From: Flammeovirgaceae bacterium
Lineage (GTDB): Bacteria > Bacteroidota > Bacteroidia > Cytophagales > Cyclobacteriaceae
NCBI GenBank assembly: GCA_016712035.1
Contig: JADJRT010000002.1
Coordinates: 124,001 to 188,000, forward strand
Direction: 5' to 3'
DNA length: 64,000 nucleotides
Below, piece by piece: positions 55,748-64,000 of this stretch (the stretch's first letter is position 1; every line of letters starts with the position of its first letter). The notes beneath the pieces were generated by a model, which was not told the origin of the DNA, did not search any database, and saw only the letters and a list, made by a program, of their open reading frames with translations. The translations under genes and the position numbers were made by a program.

Positions 55748-56385
55748 TCAACTTTTTATTTTCTGAGCCGGATTACCGAACACCGTTTCTCCGGCCTTCA
55801 CATTAGCTATCACAACTGAACCGGCACCAACCCGAGCTCCTTTGCCAATAGTTACCCCAGCTACTACGGTTACACCAGAGCCTATAAACACTTCATCCTC
55901 TATAGTAACCCCTGCATTGATGGAGCTTCCAGCACCGATCTGCACAAAATCTCCGATCACACATTCTACACCGATATAAGCTCGCGCATTTAAAATGCAA
56001 TGACTACCAATCTTGGAACCCGGAGCCAGATACACATTAAAGTCTATGAAGTTACCGTGCCCGATACTGGACTTTTGAGAAACTACCGATTTGGAGTGAA
56101 TCGCGTTTACCGGTTGAACATGCCTGACCTCCTGAAGCATTTTCACTAATCCATTACGTAGTTTATTATCACCCACCGCTACAAAGGCTTCGCATTTCTT
56201 GCCGATCAATTTTAGAAATCCATCATTATCTGTGTCTCCCAAAATAACCACCTCATCCAGTTCGGTATTGTGTAATTTCTTGTTGTCGTCTAAAAACCAT
56301 AGACTACCACACTATTTGTTTCAAATATTTCTTTGGCCGCTCTACCCAAATGATTAGCACCAAATATGATTACCGGATTTTCCAT
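55748..56385 (-). CDS. NeuD/PglB-type sugar O- or N-acetyltransferase (one frameshift)
   Basis: ATG 56385: 'VIIFGANHLGRAAKEIF', then 'YGFLDDNKKLHN', joined after restoring one T near 56300. Rest is intact: 'VAVGDNKLRNGLVKML' and left-handed beta-helix hexapeptide repeats ('VVSQKSSIGHGNFID', 'CVIGDFVQIGAGSSINAGVTIEDEV'), ending 'ETVFGNPAQKI'. ~212 residues. Acetyl-CoA-dependent sugar acetyltransferase, as used in surface-glycan or sialic-acid-like biosynthesis; acceptor unknown. Gene order (after the membrane protein) suggests an envelope-polysaccharide role. Confidence 0.85.
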
Positions 56386-56411
56386 TTAGCAAAGGTAAAG
56401 ATTGGCATCCA

Positions 56412-57668
56412 CTATTGACGCACTTGGTTAATTCTCTCACTCAAATATTTTAATAAAGAATTGCGATAAGAAACCGCAACTACAAGAAAAGGAAGAAACC
56501 CAACCCGATAGCGAGAGAGGGTACCTAAATTAGGTGTTGAAAGGGTAAGAAAAATACACAGTAAAACAATGTAAGTTAAAGTTGAAAATAATAAAATTCT
56601 ATTCGCTGTTGGCATAGCACGCTTAACGAATGCACTACCGATTAATACCAGTAATATCAAATTCTCAAAAGCTGCAAGCAATCCAGTAAGTCCATTTGCT
56701 TCCCATAGAAATGGCCGGAGTATTCCGGAAAAAAGTGCCCAGGGTGAATTGATGAATATACTGATCCAACTTGGCTCCAACTGGTAGAAGTGTATGAGGG
56801 CATCCGGCTTCGATATAGCTACAAAATCGTTGTGATTGGTAATTAATACATCTAAAAATCTGTTGAGATAAAAATTTGGATGCATCAGACTGAATGCCGC
56901 ACAAAGAACAATAAAGATAAACGTCCATGTTAGAAATTGATACTTGGTTGAAATCAGTCTACGGCACTTAAAATAAATAAACATGACTGACGTAATTGCT
57001 ACTGCCATAAATAAGGCCGTCCAATAATATTTAAGATTCCAGGAGAAATAGAAAGCGAGAACGGCTACTATCCATTCTGGAATCGAAATTCTATTTGACC
57101 CAACCATTTTAATGAAAATAGTAGCAAGGAAATAAATTCCTGCCAAGGCCAATGTTTCCTTAACCAGACCCGAACTCCAAAATAAAACGGAGGGATAAAA
57201 AAGAAATGCCAGCGCTGCTTCGCGATAGGAATTATCAAAGTGACGCGAGACTGAGGCAAACAAAAACCAGGAAGCAAAAAATGAAATGCTGGCAAAATAG
57301 ATTGAACACAGCCAGTAATTGTCTGCAGTGAGTAAACAAGTGATACTAATGATTTTTACAAGAAACAGCGATCGCTCCTGTGTGTTAACCAACGAAATCA
57401 TTATTGGATTGCTGCTTTCGCTATTCCAAAGAAATTGAATGTACGCGCCAAAATCAGTCCGACCTAGTTCAGCTGCTTTTACAGCATCATAAAAAAAAAG
57501 CCACGTGTCATTTGATTTATAATAATGCAAGTAAACCAAACCCAGTGCTATTGCCATAGCGCATTTGTAAAAGAAGGCGCTCCAAAATAATCGGGGATAG
57601 TCGCTACCTGCCTTTTTAAAAAAAAACCAAGTGAGGATTAAGAAAATGAAGCCGCCAAAAAAAATCAT
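56412..57668 (-). CDS. Polytopic membrane protein (glycosyltransferase- or polymerase-like)
   Basis: 418 residues with about ten to twelve helices and little outside them. Short loops include 'GYIRYLFWSAFF'-like starts and 'KYYWTALFMAVAITSVMFIY'. The layout, with the terminal 'LGTLSRYRVGFLPFLVVAV' pair, resembles O-antigen polymerase or GT-C membrane proteins, but no catalytic signature was recognised. The upstream DUF2851 gene overlaps its start by one base. Confidence 0.6.
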   Translation of the reverse strand: MIFFGGFIFLILTWFFFKKAGSDYPRLFWSAFFYKCAMAIALGLVYLHYYKSNDTWLFFYDAVKAAELGRTDFGAYIQFLWNSESSNPIMISLVNTQERSLFLVKIISITCLLTADNYWLCSIYFASISFFASWFLFASVSRHFDNSYREAALAFLFYPSVLFWSSGLVKETLALAGIYFLATIFIKMVGSNRISIPEWIVAVLAFYFSWNLKYYWTALFMAVAITSVMFIYFKCRRLISTKYQFLTWTFIFIVLCAAFSLMHPNFYLNRFLDVLITNHNDFVAISKPDALIHFYQLEPSWISIFINSPWALFSGILRPFLWEANGLTGLLAAFENLILLVLIGSAFVKRAMPTANRILLFSTLTYIVLLCIFLTLSTPNLGTLSRYRVGFLPFLVVAVSYRNSLLKYLSERINQVRQ

Positions 57669-58978
57669 TACAATGGCTGGTTAGGTTTTAGCAGAGAAGA
57701 GCCAATGACACAATTCAGGCATGCTCTTTTTTGGCAGAAGTTATTGTACAATTCTATCAATCCTTGCGAGTCGAATGCATTTTTACTGGTGTACCCCAAC
57801 GCCTGCCAAAGTCGGGTGATTCTATTTTTCTCGCTGGGCACAGCTTGTAAAATATTTAGTGCTCTGTCAATCAGCTGGTCGTCATCTTTAGATTGGCCAT
57901 AGGCAACCAACAAGGGGGCGATTGTATTAATAATTAAATTTTCTATACTGACCTGCCCCAACCCCGCTACCGTTGATTTTGCTTTTTTACCAAACCGGTA
58001 ATGATTTTGCCAATAGGCGGATTGCAAGATTTCAAAAAAATTAACCAATGTTTTATAATTCGATAATTCAATTATTGCGGAAAAGATACTTTGATGAGCC
58101 GATACAAGCGCGGCAAATTGAGCCAGCCGAATAGTTGGGAAGTTGGCAGGTCTTAATCTTAAAAATTTCCATTGCGAAACATTCAACTGTTCAGGGATCA
58201 GTTCATATTTCTTTGCCAGAAATTGGTATTCGTTATAAAGTTGTGTCAAGTACTCGTCTTTGGTTTTGGCTACCAGAAAACCAGCCTGCCCAAATAGCAA
58301 CGCCTCGACTTGTATAGGTTGTCTGCGATGCCTTTGAAGAATCTTATAAGAAAGAGTTTTGGCAACTTGAGCGAAGGGATCTTTATTTACTTTAAAACCA
58401 AAATTCTCGGCCAGCAGTTGATACGTGGTTTCCTCCCAATCGCCCTTATTATAATCGAGACGTTCTAATATTAATTTTGACTTTGCCTCCAGCCTACGCA
58501 TAAGCGCACTATCAATCATCGCGTGCTTGAGCAGTACATCTACGTCAGCGAAAGATCTTTCGCATGGAATTGTTAACGAACTACTAATTAATTTCTGATA
58601 CGATTTTATCAGTTGTGGTTCGATCCGGTCCTTAAGCTCCAGCGTTGGAATTCTTGTTCCATCCATTCGGTACACAGGCTTGTTCTCTTCCCACACAACA
58701 TGCAGCACAACATTTTCATATGCAGAGTCCCGATCGTGTTTGTGATCATACCATTCCGATGCCTTCATATGAATTTCCGCATTGCCCACCCGATCGATGG
58801 AATCAATTTTTATTTTAGCCTGCGCAAAGTCCGGCCCTGCATCCGAGTTTAAGATTCCCGGCTTAATGATATTCAAAGTTTCACCAGCCGTAGTTTTCAA
58901 CGCTGCTTTTTGGAAGTACTGGAATTGCCAGATATAATGTAGAAAAGATTCGCCCACAGTTTTACCGATGAATTTCAA
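57668..58978 (-). CDS. DUF2851 family protein
   Basis: 436 residues, intact. The family core is present: 'ESFLHYIWQFQYFQKAALKT', 'GILNSDAGPDFAQAKIKID', 'GNAEIHMKASEWYDHKHDRDSAYENVVLHVVWE', then a helical C-terminal half ('LLAENFGFKVNKDPFAQVAKTL'). Function unknown; restricted mainly to Bacteroidota. Its stop overlaps the start of the downstream membrane protein (TAATG-type coupling). Confidence 0.92.
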   Translation of the reverse strand: MKFIGKTVGESFLHYIWQFQYFQKAALKTTAGETLNIIKPGILNSDAGPDFAQAKIKIDSIDRVGNAEIHMKASEWYDHKHDRDSAYENVVLHVVWEENKPVYRMDGTRIPTLELKDRIEPQLIKSYQKLISSSLTIPCERSFADVDVLLKHAMIDSALMRRLEAKSKLILERLDYNKGDWEETTYQLLAENFGFKVNKDPFAQVAKTLSYKILQRHRRQPIQVEALLFGQAGFLVAKTKDEYLTQLYNEYQFLAKKYELIPEQLNVSQWKFLRLRPANFPTIRLAQFAALVSAHQSIFSAIIELSNYKTLVNFFEILQSAYWQNHYRFGKKAKSTVAGLGQVSIENLIINTIAPLLVAYGQSKDDDQLIDRALNILQAVPSEKNRITRLWQALGYTSKNAFDSQGLIELYNNFCQKRACLNCVIGSSLLKPNQPL

Positions 58979-59080
58979 TTTACTATTTTAATAGATACCC
59001 GATCTGAATTTTTCAGAAGCAATTCACTTATCTACTAAGACACAGTATAAAATCGATTTTAACCGATAAAAGGTAAGTTG

Positions 59081-59898
59081 TTACTGAATATATTTTTGAA
59101 GATATTCAGCCATCTCTTGTTGTAATTTCAATGCTTCCTTTCGGGCGGCTACAGCAAAATCTTCCTTTGGGGATGAAAATATTACTGACCGCGAAGAGTT
59201 TACCAGCAACCCACATTGACTATTCAGACCCGCTTTCGAAACGGCTTCCAAATCGCCACCTTGGGCACCTACTCCGGGTACCAGAAAAAGTGATCGGGTG
59301 CCAGGGCGCGAATTGTACCAATTTTATCTGCTTTGGTTGCTCCAACCACATACATCATTTGATCGGCAGAGCCCCATCGCTGCGAAGCAAAAATTACTTC
59401 TTCATACACATACCGGCCATCGCGGGTTTCCAGTTGTTGAATATCAACACTACCAGAATTTGAGGTGTGTATTAGTAAAATCACCCATTTGCCTGTGAAA
59501 TATAGAAATGGTTTCACGGAGTCCTCTCCCATGTAGGGCGCAACCGTAATCGAATCGAAGTTCATGGTTTGGAAATACGTACGGGCATACATGGTAGACG
59601 TATTTCCAATATCGCCCCGTTTGGCATCGGCTATGGTAAAGCATTCTTTTGGAATGTAATCCAATGTTTTTTGTAAACTCTCCCAACCTTTTGAGCCTTG
59701 TACTTCGTAAAAAGCAATGTTTGGTTTATAAGCAACCGTCAAATCATGGGTCGCATCAATAATCTGTTTATTGAATTCGAAGACGGGATCGGGCAACGAA
59801 AGTAGATGTTTAGGAATTTTCTCCAGGTCGCTATCTAACCCTATAGATAAATAAGAATTCTTCTTCTTGATTTGTTCGAAAAGTTCGGCTCGGGTCAT
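59081..59898 (-). CDS. pyrF: Orotidine 5'-phosphate decarboxylase, type 2 (one frameshift)
   Basis: ATG 59898: 'YLSIGLDSDLEKIP', 'VAYKPNIAFYE', catalytic 'DAKRGDIGNT' at 91-100 (type 2 signature), 'GEDSVKPFL'. Near 59286 one C is missing; restoring it gives 'FFLVPGVGAQGGDLEAVSKAGL' and the end 'MAEYLQKYIQ' at 59081. Restored length ~272 residues, normal for type 2. Final step of UMP synthesis. Confidence 0.93.
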
Positions 59899-59902
59899 AA
59901 CT

Positions 59903-59985
59903 GGATGCTAGATACTCGATGCTAGATGTTAGAGATTAGGCACTAATTATCGATTACTTTTTACGACTTACCGATTACTGATCAT
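59903..59985. repeat. Direct repeats (GATGCTAGATA and GATTACT) between pyrF and lolA
   Basis: GATGCTAGATA at ~59905 recurs after CTC as GATGCTAGATG; further on GATTACTTTTTACGAC, CCGATTACTGATC. Low-complexity spacer, possibly a dispersed-repeat remnant, overlapping the lolA end. Confidence 0.45.
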
Positions 59986-60623
59986 CTCAAGTCAATCACT
60001 TCTATACCTGGATATTTTTTAGGATCGAAAGTAAAAAACGCATCGTCTAATTTGATGTTGGGGTTGAACTTGGTGATCGTGTATATAAAACGATTCCCCG
60101 CTTTATCGAACATGGTCCAACTTTGAATGCTCTTATCTTTTTTAACAATCATCATTTTGATCTTAAAATACTGAGCGTCTTTCTTTTCGGGCACCAGATC
60201 AATTTCTTCACACACCACTCCACCTTCTGTTTTATCGGCTATGTACAGATACTTAAATCCCTTTTTGTACATGTCGAATATCTTGGTAGGATTTACATCA
60301 TCGGAACCGGGATCGAAATTATCAATATTCACTTCTTTGGCCGATGGCAAATAAGTCCAAACGGTAGTACCGTTGTTAATAATTTCCTGATCGTCCAGCA
60401 ATAATTTGAATTTATCGCCCTTAACGGTGATTTTTCCTTTAAACTCTTCTTTCACCCCTTCACTTTCATTCACTAATCCCGTGGTAATATTTGCCTCAAA
60501 CGTGGGTATTGCTTTATATTTTTTACTCATGGCCTCCAGAATTTCAAGGGCCTTAGGATCGTACTGAGAATAAGAGTATGTGCCGACAAACATCAATAAT
60601 GCGGCAAAAATGGACTTTTTCAT
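59982..60623 (-). CDS. lolA: Outer-membrane lipoprotein carrier LolA-like protein
   Basis: 213 residues with signal peptide ('IFAALLMFVGTYSYSQ'). LolA fold pattern 'FEANITTGLVNESEGVKEEFKGKI', 'TYLPSAKEVNIDNF', 'SDDVNPTKIFDMYKKGFKYLY', 'DKSIQSWTMFDKAGNRFIYTI'. Carries lipoproteins through the periplasm; Bacteroidota LolA often lies downstream of ftsK, as here (9-base spacing). Intact. Confidence 0.88.
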   Translation of the reverse strand: MKKSIFAALLMFVGTYSYSQYDPKALEILEAMSKKYKAIPTFEANITTGLVNESEGVKEEFKGKITVKGDKFKLLLDDQEIINNGTTVWTYLPSAKEVNIDNFDPGSDDVNPTKIFDMYKKGFKYLYIADKTEGGVVCEEIDLVPEKKDAQYFKIKMMIVKKDKSIQSWTMFDKAGNRFIYTITKFNPNIKLDDAFFTFDPKKYPGIEVIDLR

Positions 60624-60632
60624 TTTATAAGA

Positions 60633-63092
60633 TTAGGATTGACTATGTTTTTCCTTCAATTCACTCAATAACTGTTCCAAACTCATAGGATCTTTAATGA
60701 GTACTTCCCGTGCTTTAGATCCCTCGAATGGGCCTACAATTTTAGCTGCTTCTAATTGATCTATCAAACGACCAGCCCGGTTATATCCCAATTTTAATTT
60801 TCGCTGAATAAGTGAGGTGCTGCCTTGCTGATGTTGAACCAACAATCGTGCAGCCTCTTCAAACAAAGCATCGCGATCTGCCAAATCTACAGAAGAAGCC
60901 CCGGCATCATCCTCGCCTTCAAATTCAGGCAGCATATAAGCCGAGTCGTACCCGCGTTGCGAGCCAATAAATTCGCAAATGCGTTCAATCTCAGGCGTGT
61001 CAACAAACGGACTTTGTAAGCGAACAATTTCTGATCCTGTTGAGAGCAACATATCTCCCTGGCCAATCAACTGATCGGCACCACCCGTATCCAGAATTGT
61101 GCGCGAGTCAATTTTAGAAGTAACTCTAAAAGACAAACGGGCCGGGAAATTTGCTTTGATCACACCCGTAATTACGTTTACCGAAGGTCGTTGTGTTGCA
61201 ACCACCAAATGAATTCCAATAGCACGTGCCAATTGCGCTAAGCGAGCAATAGGTGTTTCTACTTCCTTACCCGCAGTCATCATCAGATCAGCCAATTCAT
61301 CAATAACTAAAACAATATAGGGCAAGAAGCGATGGCCCTCTTTGGGATTGAGTTTGCGGGCTACAAATTTGGCGTTGTATTCTTTAATGTTCTTCGCGCC
61401 CGCATCCTTCATAATCTCGTAGCGGTTCTCCATTTCAATACAAAGCGAGTTAAGCGTGTACACCACTTTCTTCGTATCGGTAATAATCGCTTCTTCACTA
61501 TTTGGAAGTTTAGCCAGGTAGTGGCGCTCAATTTTACTAAAGAGCGACATCTCCACTTTTTTAGGATCCACTAAAACAAATTTGAGCTGACTGGGATGCT
61601 TCTTATACAACAGCGAAGCGAGAATCACATTTAAGCCAACCGATTTACCTTGGCCTGTAGCACCCGCTACCAATATGTGTGGCATTTTGGTTAGGTCCAC
61701 AATCATCAACTCGTTGGAGATTGTTTTACCAATAGCAATAGGCAACTCTTTATCTGTTTTCTGAAAACGTTCTGTACTTAATACCGAACGAATACCAACC
61801 ATCTCACGATTCTTGTTCGGCACCTCAATTCCTATAGTGCCCTTGCCGGGAATTGGAGCAATAATACGTATGCCCAAGGCTGCCAGGCTAAGTGCAATAT
61901 CATCTTCCAGATTTTTTATGCGAGAGATTTTTATACCCGCTTCCGGAACAATTTCGTAAAGCGTAACCGTTGGCCCAATGGTCGCCTTAATACTTTGAAT
62001 ACCGATTTTAAAATTGGTGAGTGTGCTTAAGATCCTATCTTTGTTTTGATTTAATTCTTCCTGGGTTACCTGCACTTTACTTGCCTCATATTCATTAAGT
62101 AATTCAAGGGTGGGGAATTTATAACTTCCTAAATCAAGGGTGGGGTCATAGGCACCCTGTGTTTCTACCAATTGCTCCGCAAGCTCATCGGTATCACTCT
62201 TGGCTTCCTCTATCGTGAAAATTGGTTCTGTAGTTTTCTCAACTTTTACAGGCATTGTCGGCTCAACGTCTAAAGTCAGCTCTTCTCCTATTGGGGTTTT
62301 GTCAACAAGCGGTTCAATCAAAACCGGTTCGGGTATATCTTCTACTTTGGTTTGCACCGGCCAAGTGTCGCGCTCGTCAGAATAGGCTGGCTTAATAATA
62401 AAATCATCGTCGGGTAACAAGGCATCGTTGCCTATTGGTTTAGGATCTTTAACCTGAAACGCATTGATGGCCGTTACATTAAAGTAATAGATAATAAAGA
62501 TGAACAGGGTCAATACGAGAATCAGGAATGTCCCCCAGCCAAAGAGTCCGTCAGAAATTTTTGCCAATTCGTAGCCCAGGCCACCACTGATAAAACCTAT
62601 TTCACTAACACCTGCCATGTAATGGGTAATGTAACCGAGCAATAAACTCAACCACAATCCGGCAAAGACCGAAAGGATAAATGCTGAAAAAATGGAAACG
62701 AGCTCTCTTTTAAAAACCAGTTTGAATCCCAGAAAGAATAAAAGGGGTGGAATAAAAAAAGCAGATATACCCAGCCATTTGAAAATGAGAAAATGTGAAG
62801 TGATAGCACCATACAACCCTAACCAGTTATCGGCTTCCTTGCCGGATTCAACAATGTTCGTGCTCCATAAAGCTTCCACCACACTTTGATCGGCCTTGCC
62901 AGTGAAAAGGTATGAAAGAAAAGCAGTGAAAAGATAAAACGAAGTTATCAACAGAAAAAAACCAAACGCTAAAGCGAATCTCGGGTCTTTAAAAAAATCA
63001 AGATTGAACCGCGATTTGGATTTGCCTGACTTTGATTTCTTTTCCTTTTCGGGTTTCTTAAAGGTGTTGGACTTGTACGTGTTTTCGGCCAT
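60633..63092 (-). CDS. ftsK: FtsK/SpoIIIE DNA translocase
   Basis: 819 residues, intact. Four membrane helices (~40-205), an acidic/Thr-rich linker (~210-320), then the motor: 'TVTLYEIVPEAGIKISRI', Walker A 'GATGQGKS' (477-484), 'VLVIDELADLMM' (Walker B), 'IHLVVATQRPSVNVITGVIKANFP', 'GQGDMLLS'. C-terminal gamma winged helix 'QRKLKLGYNRAGRLIDQLE'. Coordinates chromosome dimer resolution with division. lolA follows. Confidence 0.96.
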   Translation of the reverse strand: MAENTYKSNTFKKPEKEKKSKSGKSKSRFNLDFFKDPRFALAFGFFLLITSFYLFTAFLSYLFTGKADQSVVEALWSTNIVESGKEADNWLGLYGAITSHFLIFKWLGISAFFIPPLLFFLGFKLVFKRELVSIFSAFILSVFAGLWLSLLLGYITHYMAGVSEIGFISGGLGYELAKISDGLFGWGTFLILVLTLFIFIIYYFNVTAINAFQVKDPKPIGNDALLPDDDFIIKPAYSDERDTWPVQTKVEDIPEPVLIEPLVDKTPIGEELTLDVEPTMPVKVEKTTEPIFTIEEAKSDTDELAEQLVETQGAYDPTLDLGSYKFPTLELLNEYEASKVQVTQEELNQNKDRILSTLTNFKIGIQSIKATIGPTVTLYEIVPEAGIKISRIKNLEDDIALSLAALGIRIIAPIPGKGTIGIEVPNKNREMVGIRSVLSTERFQKTDKELPIAIGKTISNELMIVDLTKMPHILVAGATGQGKSVGLNVILASLLYKKHPSQLKFVLVDPKKVEMSLFSKIERHYLAKLPNSEEAIITDTKKVVYTLNSLCIEMENRYEIMKDAGAKNIKEYNAKFVARKLNPKEGHRFLPYIVLVIDELADLMMTAGKEVETPIARLAQLARAIGIHLVVATQRPSVNVITGVIKANFPARLSFRVTSKIDSRTILDTGGADQLIGQGDMLLSTGSEIVRLQSPFVDTPEIERICEFIGSQRGYDSAYMLPEFEGEDDAGASSVDLADRDALFEEAARLLVQHQQGSTSLIQRKLKLGYNRAGRLIDQLEAAKIVGPFEGSKAREVLIKDPMSLEQLLSELKEKHSQS

Positions 63093-63108
63093 TAGTTTAA
63101 AAAGTACT

Positions 63109-63116
63109 CAAAGCTA
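63109..63116 (-). promoter_or_regulatory. -7 promoter element for ftsK-lolA
   Basis: On the minus strand TAGCTTTG matches TAnnTTTG, 16 bases before ATG 63092, implying a very short leader. No clear -33. Confidence 0.4.
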
Positions 63117-63234
63117 ATAAAAACCAGTAAAAAACGTAAAATTCATTCCCTTCGGCCATCAACACCCCATAAGCATGTGGGTTAGTGTGCACGTGAGAAT
63201 TTTTAAATATTTTTATATAATAACAACTAACTCT

Positions 63235-64000
63235 ATGAAGATCCTCCTGGTAATTGTTCTCTTGTTTACAGCACATTTCTCGTTCGCGAAAATCTGGATT
63301 GTTGATAGTAATGCGGGAAGCACTGCCAAAGATTTTACAAATCTGCAAGCCGCTCACGATGGAGCTACCGCTGGGGATACATTATATTTAATCGGTTCTC
63401 CTGTCAATTACATCACAACCAAGGTAACGGTGACTAAAAGGCTAGTTATCATTGGTCCCGGATATTTTCTTAGCCAAAACGCTGATACCCAAGCCAACGT
63501 TGCTTCCGCTTACTTAAATAATACGGCAGTGGGGATATGCGAAGAGCTAGAATTTGCTACCGGATCTGAAGGTTCTGTATTAATGGGCATAGAAATTATT
63601 GGACGGCTTATTATAAATGCCAACAATATTCTTATTAAGAGGAACCATATCAGCCAGGAAGGAGCATGCAATCTTACCATGGTAACCATCAATGGATCAA
63701 ATGTTCTATTCACTCAAAACTTTGTAGACGGAAATTTAAATCAGTCTATTCCACTCATTGAGGTTACAGCCGGAAAGTCTGGAATTTTGATTGGAAACAA
63801 TTACCTTTTTCACAGTTGTTTCGGATGTGGTCCAGCACTTGCTTTGTCATCACCTGCAACTTCTTCCCTTGAAGTTTCAAGCAATATTTTTGTTGGGGGA
63901 TTCAATATTGCTAATGCCATCGTTCAAAATAACTTCTTCAATACCGACAACCCATTTACCGCATCCGCATCACTTGTCCGTAATAACATTCATACCAATG
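63235..64000 (+). CDS. Secreted protein with right-handed beta-helix-like repeats, truncated by window end
   Basis: ATG 63235, open to the right edge (255 codons). Signal peptide ('ILLVIVLLFTAHFSFA'), then 'DFTNLQAAHDGATAGDTLYLIGS', which is the start typical of parallel beta-helix (pectate-lyase-like, NosD-like) proteins. Asn-rich turns recur: 'LIINANNILIKRNHIS', 'VNGSNVLFTQNFVDGN', 'GILIGNNYLF', 'LEVSNNIFVGGFNIANAIVQNNFFN'. Likely exported; a T9SS domain might lie beyond the window. Activity not predictable. Confidence 0.78.
   Translation, partial: MKILLVIVLLFTAHFSFAKIWIVDSNAGSTAKDFTNLQAAHDGATAGDTLYLIGSPVNYITTKVTVTKRLVIIGPGYFLSQNADTQANVASAYLNNTAVGICEELEFATGSEGSVLMGIEIIGRLIINANNILIKRNHISQEGACNLTMVTINGSNVLFTQNFVDGNLNQSIPLIEVTAGKSGILIGNNYLFHSCFGCGPALALSSPATSSLEVSSNIFVGGFNIANAIVQNNFFNTDNPFTASASLVRNNIHTN

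Noticed and set aside
1..64000. CRISPR array, prophage, transposase or integron
   Set aside because: No regularly spaced repeats, no recombinase or transposase motif, and no tRNA flanks were found by eye.

Overview
The window looks like a chromosomal segment from a member of the Bacteroidota, most likely order Cytophagales. Supporting signs are a type IX secretion (T9SS) C-terminal sorting domain, the Na+-translocating NADH:quinone oxidoreductase operon, Bacteroidota-type promoters (TAnnTTTG), the near-invariant DUF2795 protein, LytTR two-component genes, DUF2851, DUF1801 and DUF4345 family proteins, and AT-rich intergenic DNA. No phage genes, transposases, CRISPR arrays, rRNA or tRNA genes were seen. 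The gene content is mostly housekeeping.

Layout. 1-13 kb: tail of a sodium symporter, then mostly minus-strand accessory genes (DUF1801, a ThuA/DUF4350-like protein, a PAS sensor kinase, VOC protein, M24 peptidase, a Gly-rich exported protein, CPBP protease, amidohydrolase) and a plus-strand HelD helicase. 13.5-21.8 kb: the most accessory part, with DMT transporters, three copies of a two-hairpin palindromic repeat, a T9SS cargo protein, an M28 peptidase, a YdeI-like protein and a CoA transferase. 21.9-31 kb: thioredoxin-like lipoprotein, mnmA, AraC regulator and nqrABCDE. 31-40 kb: cmk, a MATE pump, a LytTR two-component pair divergent from an ExbB-like channel gene, and the operon rplM-rpsI-rpsB-tsf. 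40-54 kb: RluA-type pseudouridine synthase, a PhoR/PhoB-like pair, an HExxH aminopeptidase, recA, an ABC permease, queA, ispD, ettA, an M20 peptidase, an LpxL-like acyltransferase and sixA. 54-63 kb: a long minus-strand series (ftsK, lolA, pyrF, DUF2851, membrane protein, NeuD-like acetyltransferase, nucleoside phosphorylase). The window ends inside a secreted protein.

The dominant anomaly is that about 26 of roughly 70 genes are broken by one or a few single-base insertions or deletions, mostly in short homopolymers. They include genes that cannot all be lost together (rplM, rpsI, tsf, pyrF, ispD, nqrA). In most cases adding or removing one base restores a full family-like protein. I therefore read the window as unpolished long-read or homopolymer-error-prone assembly and give merged gene coordinates. 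True pseudogenes cannot be told apart individually, except where damage is dense (tsf middle, the DMT transporter tail, the PhoR-like kinase) or not a simple indel (ettA linker loss, amber codon in the DUF4350-like gene).

The best candidates for something new are the BIME-like two-hairpin repeat family at 14.0-15.8 kb, the LytTR/ExbB-like/small-membrane-protein locus at 34.8-37.5 kb, and the ettA variant lacking most of its interdomain linker.
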